Positions 21,564 to 28,440 of a stretch of DNA of 32,981 bases are shown here, piece by piece. Each line of letters opens with the position of its first letter. Positions within the stretch are counted from its first letter, which is position 1. Under the pieces are notes generated by a model. It did no database searches, was not told where the DNA came from, and was given only the letters and a program-made list of their open reading frames with translations. Source of the stretch: CAYWJT01 sp964458655 (lineage in GTDB: Bacteria; Acidobacteriota; Aminicenantia; Aminicenantales; Saccharicenantaceae). The position numbers and the translations under genes are program-made. The stretch is from positions 1-32,981 of the forward strand of contig CAYWJT010000028.1 in assembly GCA_964458655.1 (NCBI GenBank), read 5' to 3'.

Positions 21564-23666
21564 ATGGCACCCAGGACGTCGCCGCGCGCCGAAAAGAGCG
21601 CCTTCAGCGAGAACGCCCTCAAGATCCTCAGGGCCCGCTATTTCATGAAGACGGAGGACGGCGAGCTGATCGACAAGACCCCCGAGGACCTGTTCAGGCG
21701 CGTCGCGGACTTCGTCGCCTCGGCCGAGACGACCAAGGAGTCGGCCCGGCGCCTGGCCGACGAGTTCTTCCGGGCCATGGTCGAGCGCGACTTCCTGCCC
21801 AACAGCCCGACCCTGACCGGCGCCGGCCGCGGCATGTGCCTGAGCGCCTGCTTCGTCCTGCCCATCGAGGACTCCCTCGACTCCATCTTCGAGACCGTCA
21901 AGAACGCGGCCTTGGTCCACAAGGAGGGCGGCGGCACCGGCTTCGACTTCAGCCGCCTGCGGCCGCGCGGCAGCTTCGTCCGCAAGACGCAGGGCGTGGC
22001 CTCCGGGCCCGTGTCGTTCCTCCGCGTCATCGATGCCGCGACCGAGGCCGTCAAACAGGGCGGCACCCGCCGCGGGGCCAACATGGGCATCCTGCGCGTC
22101 GACCATCCCGACATCGAGGAGTTCGTCACCATGAAGTCGGACGGCGGCGTCTCCAATTTCAACATCTCCGTGGCCGTGACCGACGCCTTCATGGCCGCCT
22201 TCGAGGCCGGCTCCGACTACGACCTGGTCGACCCCCACCTCGGCCGCTCCGTGGCCAGGAGGAGCGCCCGCGAAATCATGAAGAAGATGGTCGATTCGGC
22301 CTGGGCGGTGGGCGACCCCGGCCTCATCTTCATCGACCGCATAAACAGGGCCAACCCGACGGCCGGTCTCGGCCCGATAAGGGCCACCAACCCCTGCGGC
22401 GAACAGCCGCTTCACGACTACGAGTCCTGCAACCTGGGCTCGGTCAACTTGGCCCGCTTTTTCGACCCGTCGCGCAAGGACGGCCTCGACTGGAAGCGCC
22501 TGGCCCGCGTCGTCCGGCTGGGCGTGCGCTTCCTCGACAACGTCATCGAGGTCAACCGCTACCCCCTGCCGGAGGTCGAGAGGATGACGCGCGGCAACCG
22601 CCGCGTCGGGCTGGGCGTCATGGGCTGGGCCGACCTGCTGCTCATGCTGAAGATAAAGTACGACTCGCCCAAAGCGGCGGCCCTGGCCAAGAAGGTCGCG
22701 GCCTTCGTCAGGCGCGAGGCCGTGGCGGCTTCGCGGGAGCTGGCCGAGGAGCGCGGCAGCTTCCCCAACATCGACAAGTCGGTCTACAGGGGCGCGAAGA
22801 TGCGCAACGCCACGGTCTTCACCATCGCTCCGACCGGGACCATCTCGCGCATCGCCGGCTGCTCCTCGTCCATCGAGCCCGTCTTCGCCTTCGAGGTCAC
22901 ATCGCGCATCCTCGATTCCGAGCTCAAGGACATCCACCCCCTCTACGCCGCCTGGAAGAAGGACAACCCCAAGCAGCCCCCGCCCGACTGGTTCGTGACC
23001 GCCCACGATATCGCGCCCGAGTGGCATGTCCGCATGCAGGCCGCCTTCCAGAAGCACGTGGACAACTCGGTCTCGAAGACGGTCAACTTCCCGCACGAGG
23101 CGACCGCCGAGGACGTGGAGAAGGCCTTCCTGATGGCCTGGGAGCTCGGCACCAAGGGCATCACCATCTACCGCGACGGCTGCCGCGAAAGCCAGGTACT
23201 CTACAAGGACGGCAGCCGGATCCTGCACCCGCAGGACCGGCCCGCCTCGCTGCCCTCTGTCACCGACAAGATCAAGACCGGCTTCGGCAACCTCTACATC
23301 ACCATCACCTACAGGAACCAGAAGCCGTTCGAGGTCTTCGCCTCCATCGGCAAGAGCGGCTATTCCACGATGGCCGACGCCGAGGCCATCGGCCGGCTGG
23401 TCTCGCTCGCCCTGAGGAGCGGGGTCGAGCCGCATGAAGTGATAGCCCAGCTCAAGGGCATCGGCGGCTCCGAGCCGGTTTTCACGGAGGGCGGGCTCAT
23501 CCAGTCCATCCCGGACGCCGTGGCCAAGGTGCTCGAGAAGCATTTCGGCGAGGTCAAGCACAACGGCCGTGACTTCTACACCGTCCAGTGCCGCATCTGC
23601 GGCGCCCTGCTCCCCGACGAGAAATGCCCGGTCTGCCCCAACTGCGGCTGGAGCAAGTGCGCGTAG
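21564..23666 (+). CDS. nrdJ: Adenosylcobalamin-dependent ribonucleotide reductase (class II)
   Basis: This 700-residue enzyme reduces ribonucleotides to deoxyribonucleotides with a thiyl radical generated from coenzyme B12, so it works with or without oxygen. Visible motifs are NSPTLTGAGR and CLSACFVLP (active-site disulphide region, about 75-95), GGGTGFDFSRLRP, NPCGEQPLHDYESCNLGSVN (radical Cys and catalytic Glu, about 278-297), APTGTISRIAGCSSSIEP (about 421-438) and a C-terminal Cys-rich tail CRICGALLPDEKCPVCPNCG (redox shuttle and zinc-binding type). It is shorter than the 850-1200 residue members that carry an ATP cone. No ATP-cone is evident, so overall activity control may be absent. 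ATG 21564 has GGGAGGAG upstream, and the gene has its own promoter. Confidence 0.96.
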   Translation: MAPRTSPRAEKSAFSENALKILRARYFMKTEDGELIDKTPEDLFRRVADFVASAETTKESARRLADEFFRAMVERDFLPNSPTLTGAGRGMCLSACFVLPIEDSLDSIFETVKNAALVHKEGGGTGFDFSRLRPRGSFVRKTQGVASGPVSFLRVIDAATEAVKQGGTRRGANMGILRVDHPDIEEFVTMKSDGGVSNFNISVAVTDAFMAAFEAGSDYDLVDPHLGRSVARRSAREIMKKMVDSAWAVGDPGLIFIDRINRANPTAGLGPIRATNPCGEQPLHDYESCNLGSVNLARFFDPSRKDGLDWKRLARVVRLGVRFLDNVIEVNRYPLPEVERMTRGNRRVGLGVMGWADLLLMLKIKYDSPKAAALAKKVAAFVRREAVAASRELAEERGSFPNIDKSVYRGAKMRNATVFTIAPTGTISRIAGCSSSIEPVFAFEVTSRILDSELKDIHPLYAAWKKDNPKQPPPDWFVTAHDIAPEWHVRMQAAFQKHVDNSVSKTVNFPHEATAEDVEKAFLMAWELGTKGITIYRDGCRESQVLYKDGSRILHPQDRPASLPSVTDKIKTGFGNLYITITYRNQKPFEVFASIGKSGYSTMADAEAIGRLVSLALRSGVEPHEVIAQLKGIGGSEPVFTEGGLIQSIPDAVAKVLEKHFGEVKHNGRDFYTVQCRICGALLPDEKCPVCPNCGWSKCA

Positions 23667-23738
23667 GGGGCGGACGGGGGCGCGGTCGAAGTAGAGAGGC
23701 GGAGGACGCGGCCGGCGGCCTTAGCAACCTGCCGCGGC

Positions 23739-23767
23739 TTGTGATGGTCCGGGCTTTCTGATATCTT
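23739..23767 (+). promoter_or_regulatory. Promoter for the small beta-barrel gene
   Basis: TTGTGA (23739-23744), 17-bp spacer, TATCTT (23762-23767), about 39 bp before the start codon. Confidence 0.5.
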
Positions 23768-23805
23768 AAGGGAAGCTAAACGAACGTGCGCAAGGAGAGT
23801 GCGAG

Positions 23806-24255
23806 ATGAAGAAAGCGCTTATCGCGGCGGCCCTGATGCTTCTCGTCGTCGGAGCGGCCCATGCCATGGACAAGCCTTTCGGCCTGGGACTGATCTTCGG
23901 CGAACCGAGCGGCGTCAGCTTCAAATACTGGACCGGAAAGACGACGGCTATCGACGCCGGCGCGGCCTGGTCCTTCATCAACGAGTCGGCCTTCCAGATG
24001 CACGGCGACCTTCTCTTCCACAACTTCGATGTTTTCCAGGTCGATAGGGGGAAGATGGCTCTCTATTACGGCTTCGGGGCCCGGCTCAAGCTGGCCGACC
24101 AGACCAAGTTCAGCCTGCGCGTTCCCCTCGGCATCTCCTACGAGTTCGAAAGGGCCGACATAGAGATCTTCATGGAGGTCGTGCCCATGATGGACCTGGC
24201 GCCGGCCACTCAAGCGGCCATCGCGGGCGGCGTCGGCTTCCGCTATTACTTCTGA
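23806..24255 (+). CDS. Small outer-membrane beta-barrel-like protein
   Basis: This 149-residue protein has a typical signal peptide (MKKALIAAALMLLVVGAAHA). Alternating amphipathic strands follow: GLGLIFGEPSGVSFKYW, AIDAGAAWSF, FQMHGDLLFHNF, MALYYGFGARLKL, FSLRVPLGISYEF, IEIFMEVVPMMDL, and AAIAGGVGFRYYF at the very end. The terminal Phe after an aromatic-rich strand is the usual recognition signal for BAM-dependent outer-membrane insertion. I recall many similar uncharacterised proteins with GEPxGxSxKYW and FLEVVPxxDLxP patterns in Gram-negative bacteria. Function unknown. ATG 23806 follows AAGGAGAGTGCGAG. The gene is monocistronic, ending in a strong terminator. Confidence 0.82.
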   Translation: MKKALIAAALMLLVVGAAHAMDKPFGLGLIFGEPSGVSFKYWTGKTTAIDAGAAWSFINESAFQMHGDLLFHNFDVFQVDRGKMALYYGFGARLKLADQTKFSLRVPLGISYEFERADIEIFMEVVPMMDLAPATQAAIAGGVGFRYYF

Positions 24256-24279
24256 GCGCGGTAACAGGTCGGGAACAGG

Positions 24280-24330
24280 CGGCTCCGTCAGGGCGGGGAC
24301 GGTCAACCCCGCCGCGACGGAGCCTTTTTT
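24280..24330 (+). terminator. Strong rho-independent terminator
   Basis: GGCTCCGTC (24280-24288) pairs perfectly with GACGGAGCC (24316-24324), with an inner CGGGG/CCCCG stem, followed by TTTTTT (24325-24330). Confidence 0.9.
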
Positions 24331-24332
24331 CC

Positions 24333-24345
24333 GGTGCCGGGTGCC
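24333..24345. repeat. GGYRCC repeat, half copy
   Basis: GGTGCC, G, GGTGCC directly after the terminator T-run, again at a gene 3' end. It is shorter and more GC-rich than the full copies. Confidence 0.45.
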
Positions 24346-24382
24346 GGATCGAGACACCGATTGAACGGATCGAAGCGGTAAG

Positions 24383-26521
24383 ATGGGGTCCAGTGGGACG
24401 ATCGGCGCTATGGGCGTGAAAGAAAAGGTGATCCAGGATATCGTCACCCAAGACGCCGTCGCGAGGGGGAGTGCCGTCGGCCGGTCCGGCGTCAAGCGGA
24501 CAGGCATTAAGTGGACAGGCGTCAAGCAGACAGGCTTAAAGCCGGTCGTGCCAAGAATTCAGGCGTCTCGCCAGCGTGTCGCCGCCTTCTTGATCTTTTC
24601 GACGGTCGCGCTCGGGCTGCTGGCGTTCGCGTCCGGCCTCGCGAGCGGCGTCAGCTCGGCCGGCGGTTCCTCGCATCGTGTAGCCCCGCGGTTATCTCAT
24701 GGCGGACCCTGCTCCATATCCGTTCTGTCATGCGATGCCGAATACGCGCCGTTCAATATCGCGCCGTCTGCTTCGCGAACCCCTGAATCCACGCCCGCCG
24801 TCCTTATCTCCCCTGATACCCCCGCGCTGGGCGAAACGTTCCGCGTGCTGGCGGCCCTTGACAGCGCGTCCGAGGGGCTCAGGTTCAGGGTCAAGGGGCC
24901 GGCCGGCTCGCTCCGGCCGCTGAAGGAGCTATCTGGCGGCGGCCCGCCGTTCTGGAAGGCGTCGTTTTTCCGGGTTGACGCGGCCGGCAGCCATATCGTC
25001 GAGGTCGAACTTGCCGGGCGCGGCGCCGCTCTTGAAAAGCGCTTCGAGGCTCGGCCGAGGCCCGAAATCAGGCCCTCGCCCGATCGTCCTGAAATGGGAA
25101 GCTGGGGCCGGGCCGAGGAGAACCTCTACTCGGCCTGGGTCGAGGCTCTGTTCCTTGACGCCGACGAGCGCTCCTCATGGGACGCCCTCCACGACGTCAT
25201 CCGCGACGCCGGACGCAACCTCCTCCATGACCATCTCGGCCTGGGCGAGGACGACGCGCGCTCGCCGCTCGCGCCCGAGATGACCCCGGACTGCGCCGAC
25301 AACCCCTACTTCCTGCGGGCTTATTTCGCCTGGAAGATGAACCTGCCGTTCGGGTTCCACGAGTGCGGCCGGGGCAGCCTGACGTCCCCGCCGCGGACGG
25401 GCCGCTGGTTCACGAACGCCGGCCCGGAGGCGCTCGCCCGGGGCGACCGCGACCCGGCGCGCGCTTTCAAGCGCCTGCTGCCGGCCGTCAAGAACGTCGT
25501 CCACGCGGGCAGCGGCCGGACCGCGCTCGACGACTCGACTTCCGACTATTACCCGGTTGGGATGACCCGCGAGAGCCTCAGGCCGGGAGTCGTCTTCGCA
25601 GACCCGTACGGCCACACCCTGGTCATCGTCCGCTGGGTGCCGCAGACCAGGGACAAGCCGGGCCGGCTGCTGGCCGTGGACGCCCAGCCGGACGGCACGA
25701 TCGGCATAAAGAGGTTCTGGCGCGGCAACTTCCTGTTCGCGACCGACGGCGTCGTCGGCGAGCCGGGATTCAAGGCCTTCAGACCTATCGCCGTTTCCGG
25801 AGGCGGCCGCCTGCGGCTCCTCACGAACGAAGAGATCGCGGCCGACCCGGGCTACGGCGGCGTTTCGCTCGAGGCGCGCAGCCTGGCGCCGGAGAAGTTC
25901 TACGCGGTCATGGAGAGCCTGATAAACCCGAAGCCGCTCGACCCGGTGACCGAGCTCAGGGACCTGTTCGAGGCCCTGCACGAGCAGCTTATAGTGCGCG
26001 TCGAGTCGGTCGACAACGGCGAAAAGTACATGCGGGCCCATCCCGGGACGGTCATTCCCATGCCGTCGGGCGGCGCGGCCGTTTTCCAGACGATGGGGCT
26101 CTGGGAGGACTACTCGACGCCCAACCGCGACCTGCGCCTGCTCATCGCCATGGACGCGGTAAAGGGCTTCGTGGACAAAGTGGCGCGGGAGCCGCAAAGG
26201 TACGGAGTGAAGCCCGGCAGGGCCGCCGAGGAGACGCGCCGCAGGCTCGAGTCGCTGGCGGACAGATGGTCGAAGGAGATGAAAATAACCTACAGCAGGT
26301 CGGACGGCTCCGCCTGGGAGCTTACGCTCGAAGAGATATTCAGGCGCGAAGAGGCCTTCGAAATGGGCTACAACCCGAACGACAGCGCTGAGCTCCGCTG
26401 GGGCGCGCCGCCGGGGAGCGAGGAAGCGCGGACCGTGGCGCGGAGGGCGCCGGCGAGCCAACGGGCCCGGATGGAAGCGCTGCGGGTGTGGTTCAAGAAG
26501 CGCCTGCACCCACCGACCTGA
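24383..26521 (+). CDS. Large exported protein with possible papain-like (NlpC/P60- or transglutaminase-like) domain, function unknown
   Basis: No family is recognised with certainty for this 712-residue protein. After a variable N-terminus with three 15-bp tandem repeats comes one hydrophobic segment (AAFLIFSTVALGLLAFASG, about 65-85), so the rest is probably extracytoplasmic. Residues about 150-225 look like a beta-sandwich. The central part has DCADNPYFLRAYFAWKMN (Cys304) and FADPYGHTLVIVRWVP (His411). A Cys followed about 100 residues later by a His at the start of a strand is the pattern of papain-fold cysteine peptidases or transglutaminases; this is inference. The C-terminal third is helical. 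The start is uncertain: ATG 24383 or 24410 lack a clear Shine-Dalgarno, and GTG 24548 would give a normal signal peptide. Confidence 0.65.
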   Translation: MGSSGTIGAMGVKEKVIQDIVTQDAVARGSAVGRSGVKRTGIKWTGVKQTGLKPVVPRIQASRQRVAAFLIFSTVALGLLAFASGLASGVSSAGGSSHRVAPRLSHGGPCSISVLSCDAEYAPFNIAPSASRTPESTPAVLISPDTPALGETFRVLAALDSASEGLRFRVKGPAGSLRPLKELSGGGPPFWKASFFRVDAAGSHIVEVELAGRGAALEKRFEARPRPEIRPSPDRPEMGSWGRAEENLYSAWVEALFLDADERSSWDALHDVIRDAGRNLLHDHLGLGEDDARSPLAPEMTPDCADNPYFLRAYFAWKMNLPFGFHECGRGSLTSPPRTGRWFTNAGPEALARGDRDPARAFKRLLPAVKNVVHAGSGRTALDDSTSDYYPVGMTRESLRPGVVFADPYGHTLVIVRWVPQTRDKPGRLLAVDAQPDGTIGIKRFWRGNFLFATDGVVGEPGFKAFRPIAVSGGGRLRLLTNEEIAADPGYGGVSLEARSLAPEKFYAVMESLINPKPLDPVTELRDLFEALHEQLIVRVESVDNGEKYMRAHPGTVIPMPSGGAAVFQTMGLWEDYSTPNRDLRLLIAMDAVKGFVDKVAREPQRYGVKPGRAAEETRRRLESLADRWSKEMKITYSRSDGSAWELTLEEIFRREEAFEMGYNPNDSAELRWGAPPGSEEARTVARRAPASQRARMEALRVWFKKRLHPPT
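24491..24535 (+). repeat. Three tandem 15-bp units in the 5' end of the 24383 ORF
   Basis: GTCAAGCGGACAGGC, ATTAAGTGGACAGGC, GTCAAGCAGACAGGC: three direct 15-mers encoding Val/Ile-Lys-x-Thr-Gly. They lie upstream of the alternative GTG start, so they may be leader rather than protein. Confidence 0.7.
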
Positions 26522-26772
26522 GCGGGGAGCCGGAGGAAAGGGACGATTGTCCGCGCTGCGGCCGATGGTTGATGGGAAAAGTTCGTGCCGGCCTTACGCC
26601 AGACCGGGACCTTCGCCAACAGGCATCCGATTATAATCCCTTCCGGGCAACGAAGAATAGGTCCCTATGTGAAGAAATGGGTTATCATGACGCACCCGGG
26701 TACTGCGCCCGAGCGGGCTTCTCATCCGGGCGGATACTCCAGGCGGACGACCCGGCGGGAGCCGGCCTGATA
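26522..26772. other. Intergenic stretch, composition boundary
   Basis: There is no convincing gene. A TATAAT at 26632-26637 lacks a good -35. Long open frames here have no ribosome-binding site or domain. G+C content falls sharply between this stretch and about 26,950; everything to the right except the tRNA region is AT-richer. Confidence 0.5.
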
Positions 26773-26801
26773 TTGACATCAATCGGAGACGCGAGTAAAA
26801 T
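26773..26801 (+). promoter_or_regulatory. Near-consensus promoter for the asparagine leader/synthetase transcript
   Basis: Perfect TTGACA (26773-26778), 17-bp spacer, TAAAAT (26796-26801). The expected start point is about 26808-26809, exactly at the ATG of the 42-codon ORF, so its translation would be leaderless or nearly so. Confidence 0.75.
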
Positions 26802-26808
26802 CGACCTG

Positions 26809-26937
26809 ATGAAAACAGCTAAGGTCGATGCCGGCGAACCCGAGGCTGACTATTTATGCCTTTTTTTAAGTTCGCCGTTCTCGTCGCTTATCCTCAATCA
26901 AGATCTTTCTGAAATCAATAATAACGTCCCCTCTTGA
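26809..26937 (+). CDS. Putative Asn-rich leader peptide (42 aa) upstream of asparagine synthetase
   Basis: This small ORF begins MKTAKVDAGEPEADY and ends SLILNQDLSEINNNVPS. Asn codons AAT-AAT-AAC (26917-26925) are followed by GTC CCC TCT TGA. The last Asn codon, the stop codon and the bases between them overlap a perfect hairpin (26924-26945). The ORF lies between a strong promoter and a gene for asparagine synthesis, so it is positioned like the leader peptides of amino-acid biosynthetic operons. It has no Shine-Dalgarno, which is consistent with leaderless initiation if transcription starts at 26808-26809. Codon choice is unremarkable. It is longer than classical leaders (14-30 residues). 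Evidence is positional and compositional only; it may not be translated. Confidence 0.45.
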   Translation: MKTAKVDAGEPEADYLCLFLSSPFSSLILNQDLSEINNNVPS

Positions 26938-27018
26938 GGGGACGTATCTGCCTTTCCGCCGATCCTTACACAGCAAAGCGGCTCTTACTGCCTGAAATTC
27001 GAGATCCAAGGAGGATAA
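26888..27018 (+). promoter_or_regulatory. Candidate attenuator: hairpin plus long-range anti-Shine-Dalgarno pairing
   Basis: Hairpin: CGTCCCCTC (26925-26933), loop TT, GAGGGGACG (26936-26944), extendable by one A-T pair. Long-range: TTATCCTC (26888-26895, inside the leader ORF) is the perfect complement of GAGGATAA (27011-27018), which includes part of the synthetase Shine-Dalgarno. GATCT (26902-26906) can also pair with AGATC (27002-27006). Together these could close a stem-loop that hides the ribosome site. There is no T-run after the hairpin, so control by translation is more likely than by termination. Confidence 0.4.
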
Positions 27019-27020
27019 CA

Positions 27021-27947
27021 ATGTTTGATATCGACGAATATTTGCGACTGATGGGTTCAACTCGGCTGAGAACGGCTGTTTCCGTTCAGACGAAACTGAT
27101 ATCGATAATCCGTGACTTTCTATTGAAGAACGGCTTTGTCGAATTATTGCCTGTAATTATTTCACCGTTTACAGACCCTTTGACAGACTATCGGGTTAGG
27201 GGAGAAGTTGAATGTTATGGGTTCAATTATCAGATTACAAAAAGCATGATATTTCACAAGCAGTTGGCGCTTCGAACCTTCCCAAAGATATTTTCCTTCT
27301 CACCGAACGTCAGAATTGAGCCGGTTGAGAGGCAAAACAGCGGTCGCCACCTTATCGAGTTCGTTCAGGTGGACCTGGAAGTGAGAGAAGCCGGCAGAGA
27401 ACAGATCATCGAGCTGGGTGAAAGACTGTTTTCCACGGTTATCAGAGAAATCAGGCAGCAGGCGGACGAGGAACTAGCTCTTCTCGGGAGAAAGCTGCCT
27501 TCCTTCAGCATTCCCTATCAAAGAGTTCAATATAGCCAGGCGAAAACCCTCTACGGCCGGGATTTTGAACTCAAGCTTTCCGACGAGATGAGAGAGCCGG
27601 TGTGGCTGCTTGATTTTCCACTGGAAGAAAGAGAATTTTATGATCGAGAGAACGAAGCAAGTCCCGGGGAGCTTGTCGATATGGACCTTATTTATCCCGA
27701 AGGATATGGAGAAGCCCTGTCAGGCGGCGAAAGAGAATACCTAGCCCCGAGAATAAAGAATCGGATCATCAGAAGAGGAATCGATCTGCAGGCCTATGAG
27801 CTTTATCTGGATTTTGCCGAACGGGGACTATTTCCTTCAGCCGGCTTCGGCTTTGGACTGGAGAGGCTGACGTGTTATGTCTGTGGTTATGATGATATAG
27901 GCCTGAGCAGAATGTTTGCCAAAAAACCCGGTGCTTTCTCTCTGTGA
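27021..27947 (+). CDS. Archaeal-type asparagine synthetase A (AS-AR; AsnRS paralogue without anticodon-binding domain)
   Basis: This 308-residue class II aminoacyl-tRNA-synthetase-fold enzyme consists of the catalytic core only. From memory it closely resembles the Pyrococcus AS-AR enzyme, which makes asparagine from aspartate, ammonia and ATP via aspartyl-adenylate. Shared features are VIISPFTDPL (about 37-46), a KSMIFHKQLAL segment (about 74-84), motif 2 SPNVRIEP with GRHLIEFVQVDLE (about 95-120), REFYDRENE, PEGYGEALSGGEREY (about 232-246) and motif 3 GFGFGLERL (about 274-283). The N-terminal OB-fold that binds tRNA in true AsnRS (about 430 residues) is absent. ATG 27021 has AAGGAGGATAACA upstream. 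Codon use is AT-richer than the left 26 kb, suggesting transfer. It is single-gene, with a possible Asn-sensing leader. Confidence 0.88.
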   Translation: MFDIDEYLRLMGSTRLRTAVSVQTKLISIIRDFLLKNGFVELLPVIISPFTDPLTDYRVRGEVECYGFNYQITKSMIFHKQLALRTFPKIFSFSPNVRIEPVERQNSGRHLIEFVQVDLEVREAGREQIIELGERLFSTVIREIRQQADEELALLGRKLPSFSIPYQRVQYSQAKTLYGRDFELKLSDEMREPVWLLDFPLEEREFYDRENEASPGELVDMDLIYPEGYGEALSGGEREYLAPRIKNRIIRRGIDLQAYELYLDFAERGLFPSAGFGFGLERLTCYVCGYDDIGLSRMFAKKPGAFSL

Positions 27948-28114
27948 AAGCTAAATTCCATGCTGATTGATGGAACCAGGAAGGATAATGAAGATAATAA
28001 TCTGCGGTCCGGACTTTCCGGTTTTTCGGGGGTATTTTACAGACCGTTCCCTGAAGCTCTCCGGCCCCTGTTGCTTGCGGTAATCGGCAGAGCGGGCTAA
28101 TATGATCGCCGGGC

Positions 28115-28188
28115 GCGCCCGTAGCTCAGCCGGATAGAGCGATGGACTTCGAATCCAAAGGTCGGGAGTTCGAATCTCCCCGGGCGCG
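28115..28188 (+). tRNA. tRNA-Arg (anticodon TCG)
   Basis: A complete cloverleaf is present: acceptor GCGCCCG/CGGGCGC perfectly paired, D-stem GCTC/GAGC, anticodon loop CTTCGAA with TCG at positions 34-36, variable loop AGGTC, T-stem GGGAG/CTCCC with TTCGAAT loop, discriminator G. The 3' CCA is not encoded. The first pair of the anticodon stem is an A27-A43 mismatch (ATGGA against TCCAA). It reads CGA codons. Its GC-rich sequence stands out from the AT-rich flanks. Confidence 0.95.
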
Positions 28189-28375
28189 CTTCCTTTTTCC
28201 CCGCATAAACGGGGCCAGGTCAATTCTTGTTCACAATCTCCGGGCCATCGTAGCCCTATTCAGCTTGCCGCCTGGGCCATCAGGAAGGCCTGATCGCGCT
28301 CGATAGCTTCGGTCGTTCCTCCGGTCCTCGATTGGTCTTATCGGGGCTGAATTCGCCCCTGGAAAACTGGAGCGC

Positions 28376-28403
28376 TTGACTTTTGTATAGAAATATTTAA
28401 ACT
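28376..28403 (+). promoter_or_regulatory. Putative promoter of the AbiE operon
   Basis: TTGACT (28376-28381), 16-bp spacer, TAAACT (28398-28403), about 38 bp before the antitoxin ATG. The remaining DNA between the tRNA and this promoter (28189-28375) shows no other feature. Confidence 0.5.
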
Positions 28404-28406
28404 AAT

Positions 28407-28426
28407 AGTACCCTTTAGTGGGTGCT
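28407..28426 (+). promoter_or_regulatory. Inverted repeat, candidate AbiEi operator
   Basis: AGTACCC (28407-28413), 6-bp spacer, GGGTGCT (28420-28426): seven-base arms with one mismatch, placed just after the -10 box at the expected start of transcription. AbiEi-type antitoxins are known to repress their own promoter by binding inverted repeats. Confidence 0.45.
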
Positions 28427-28440
28427 TTTGGTTCACGAAC

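Noticed and set aside
21510..23561. A 683-codon open frame on the minus strand
   Set aside because: It lies exactly opposite nrdJ, whose motifs are unmistakable; composition shadow only.
26488..26808. A longer ORF from 26488 in frame with the Asn leader peptide
   Set aside because: The upstream part overlaps the end of the 24383 gene, has no ribosome site or domain, and the strong promoter at 26773-26801 lies inside it. Only the 42-codon end from 26809 is kept.
26925..26944. The hairpin upstream of the asparagine synthetase as a rho-independent terminator
   Set aside because: The stem is strong but it is followed by TATCTGCC rather than a T-run, so intrinsic termination is unlikely. Kept as part of a possible translational attenuator.
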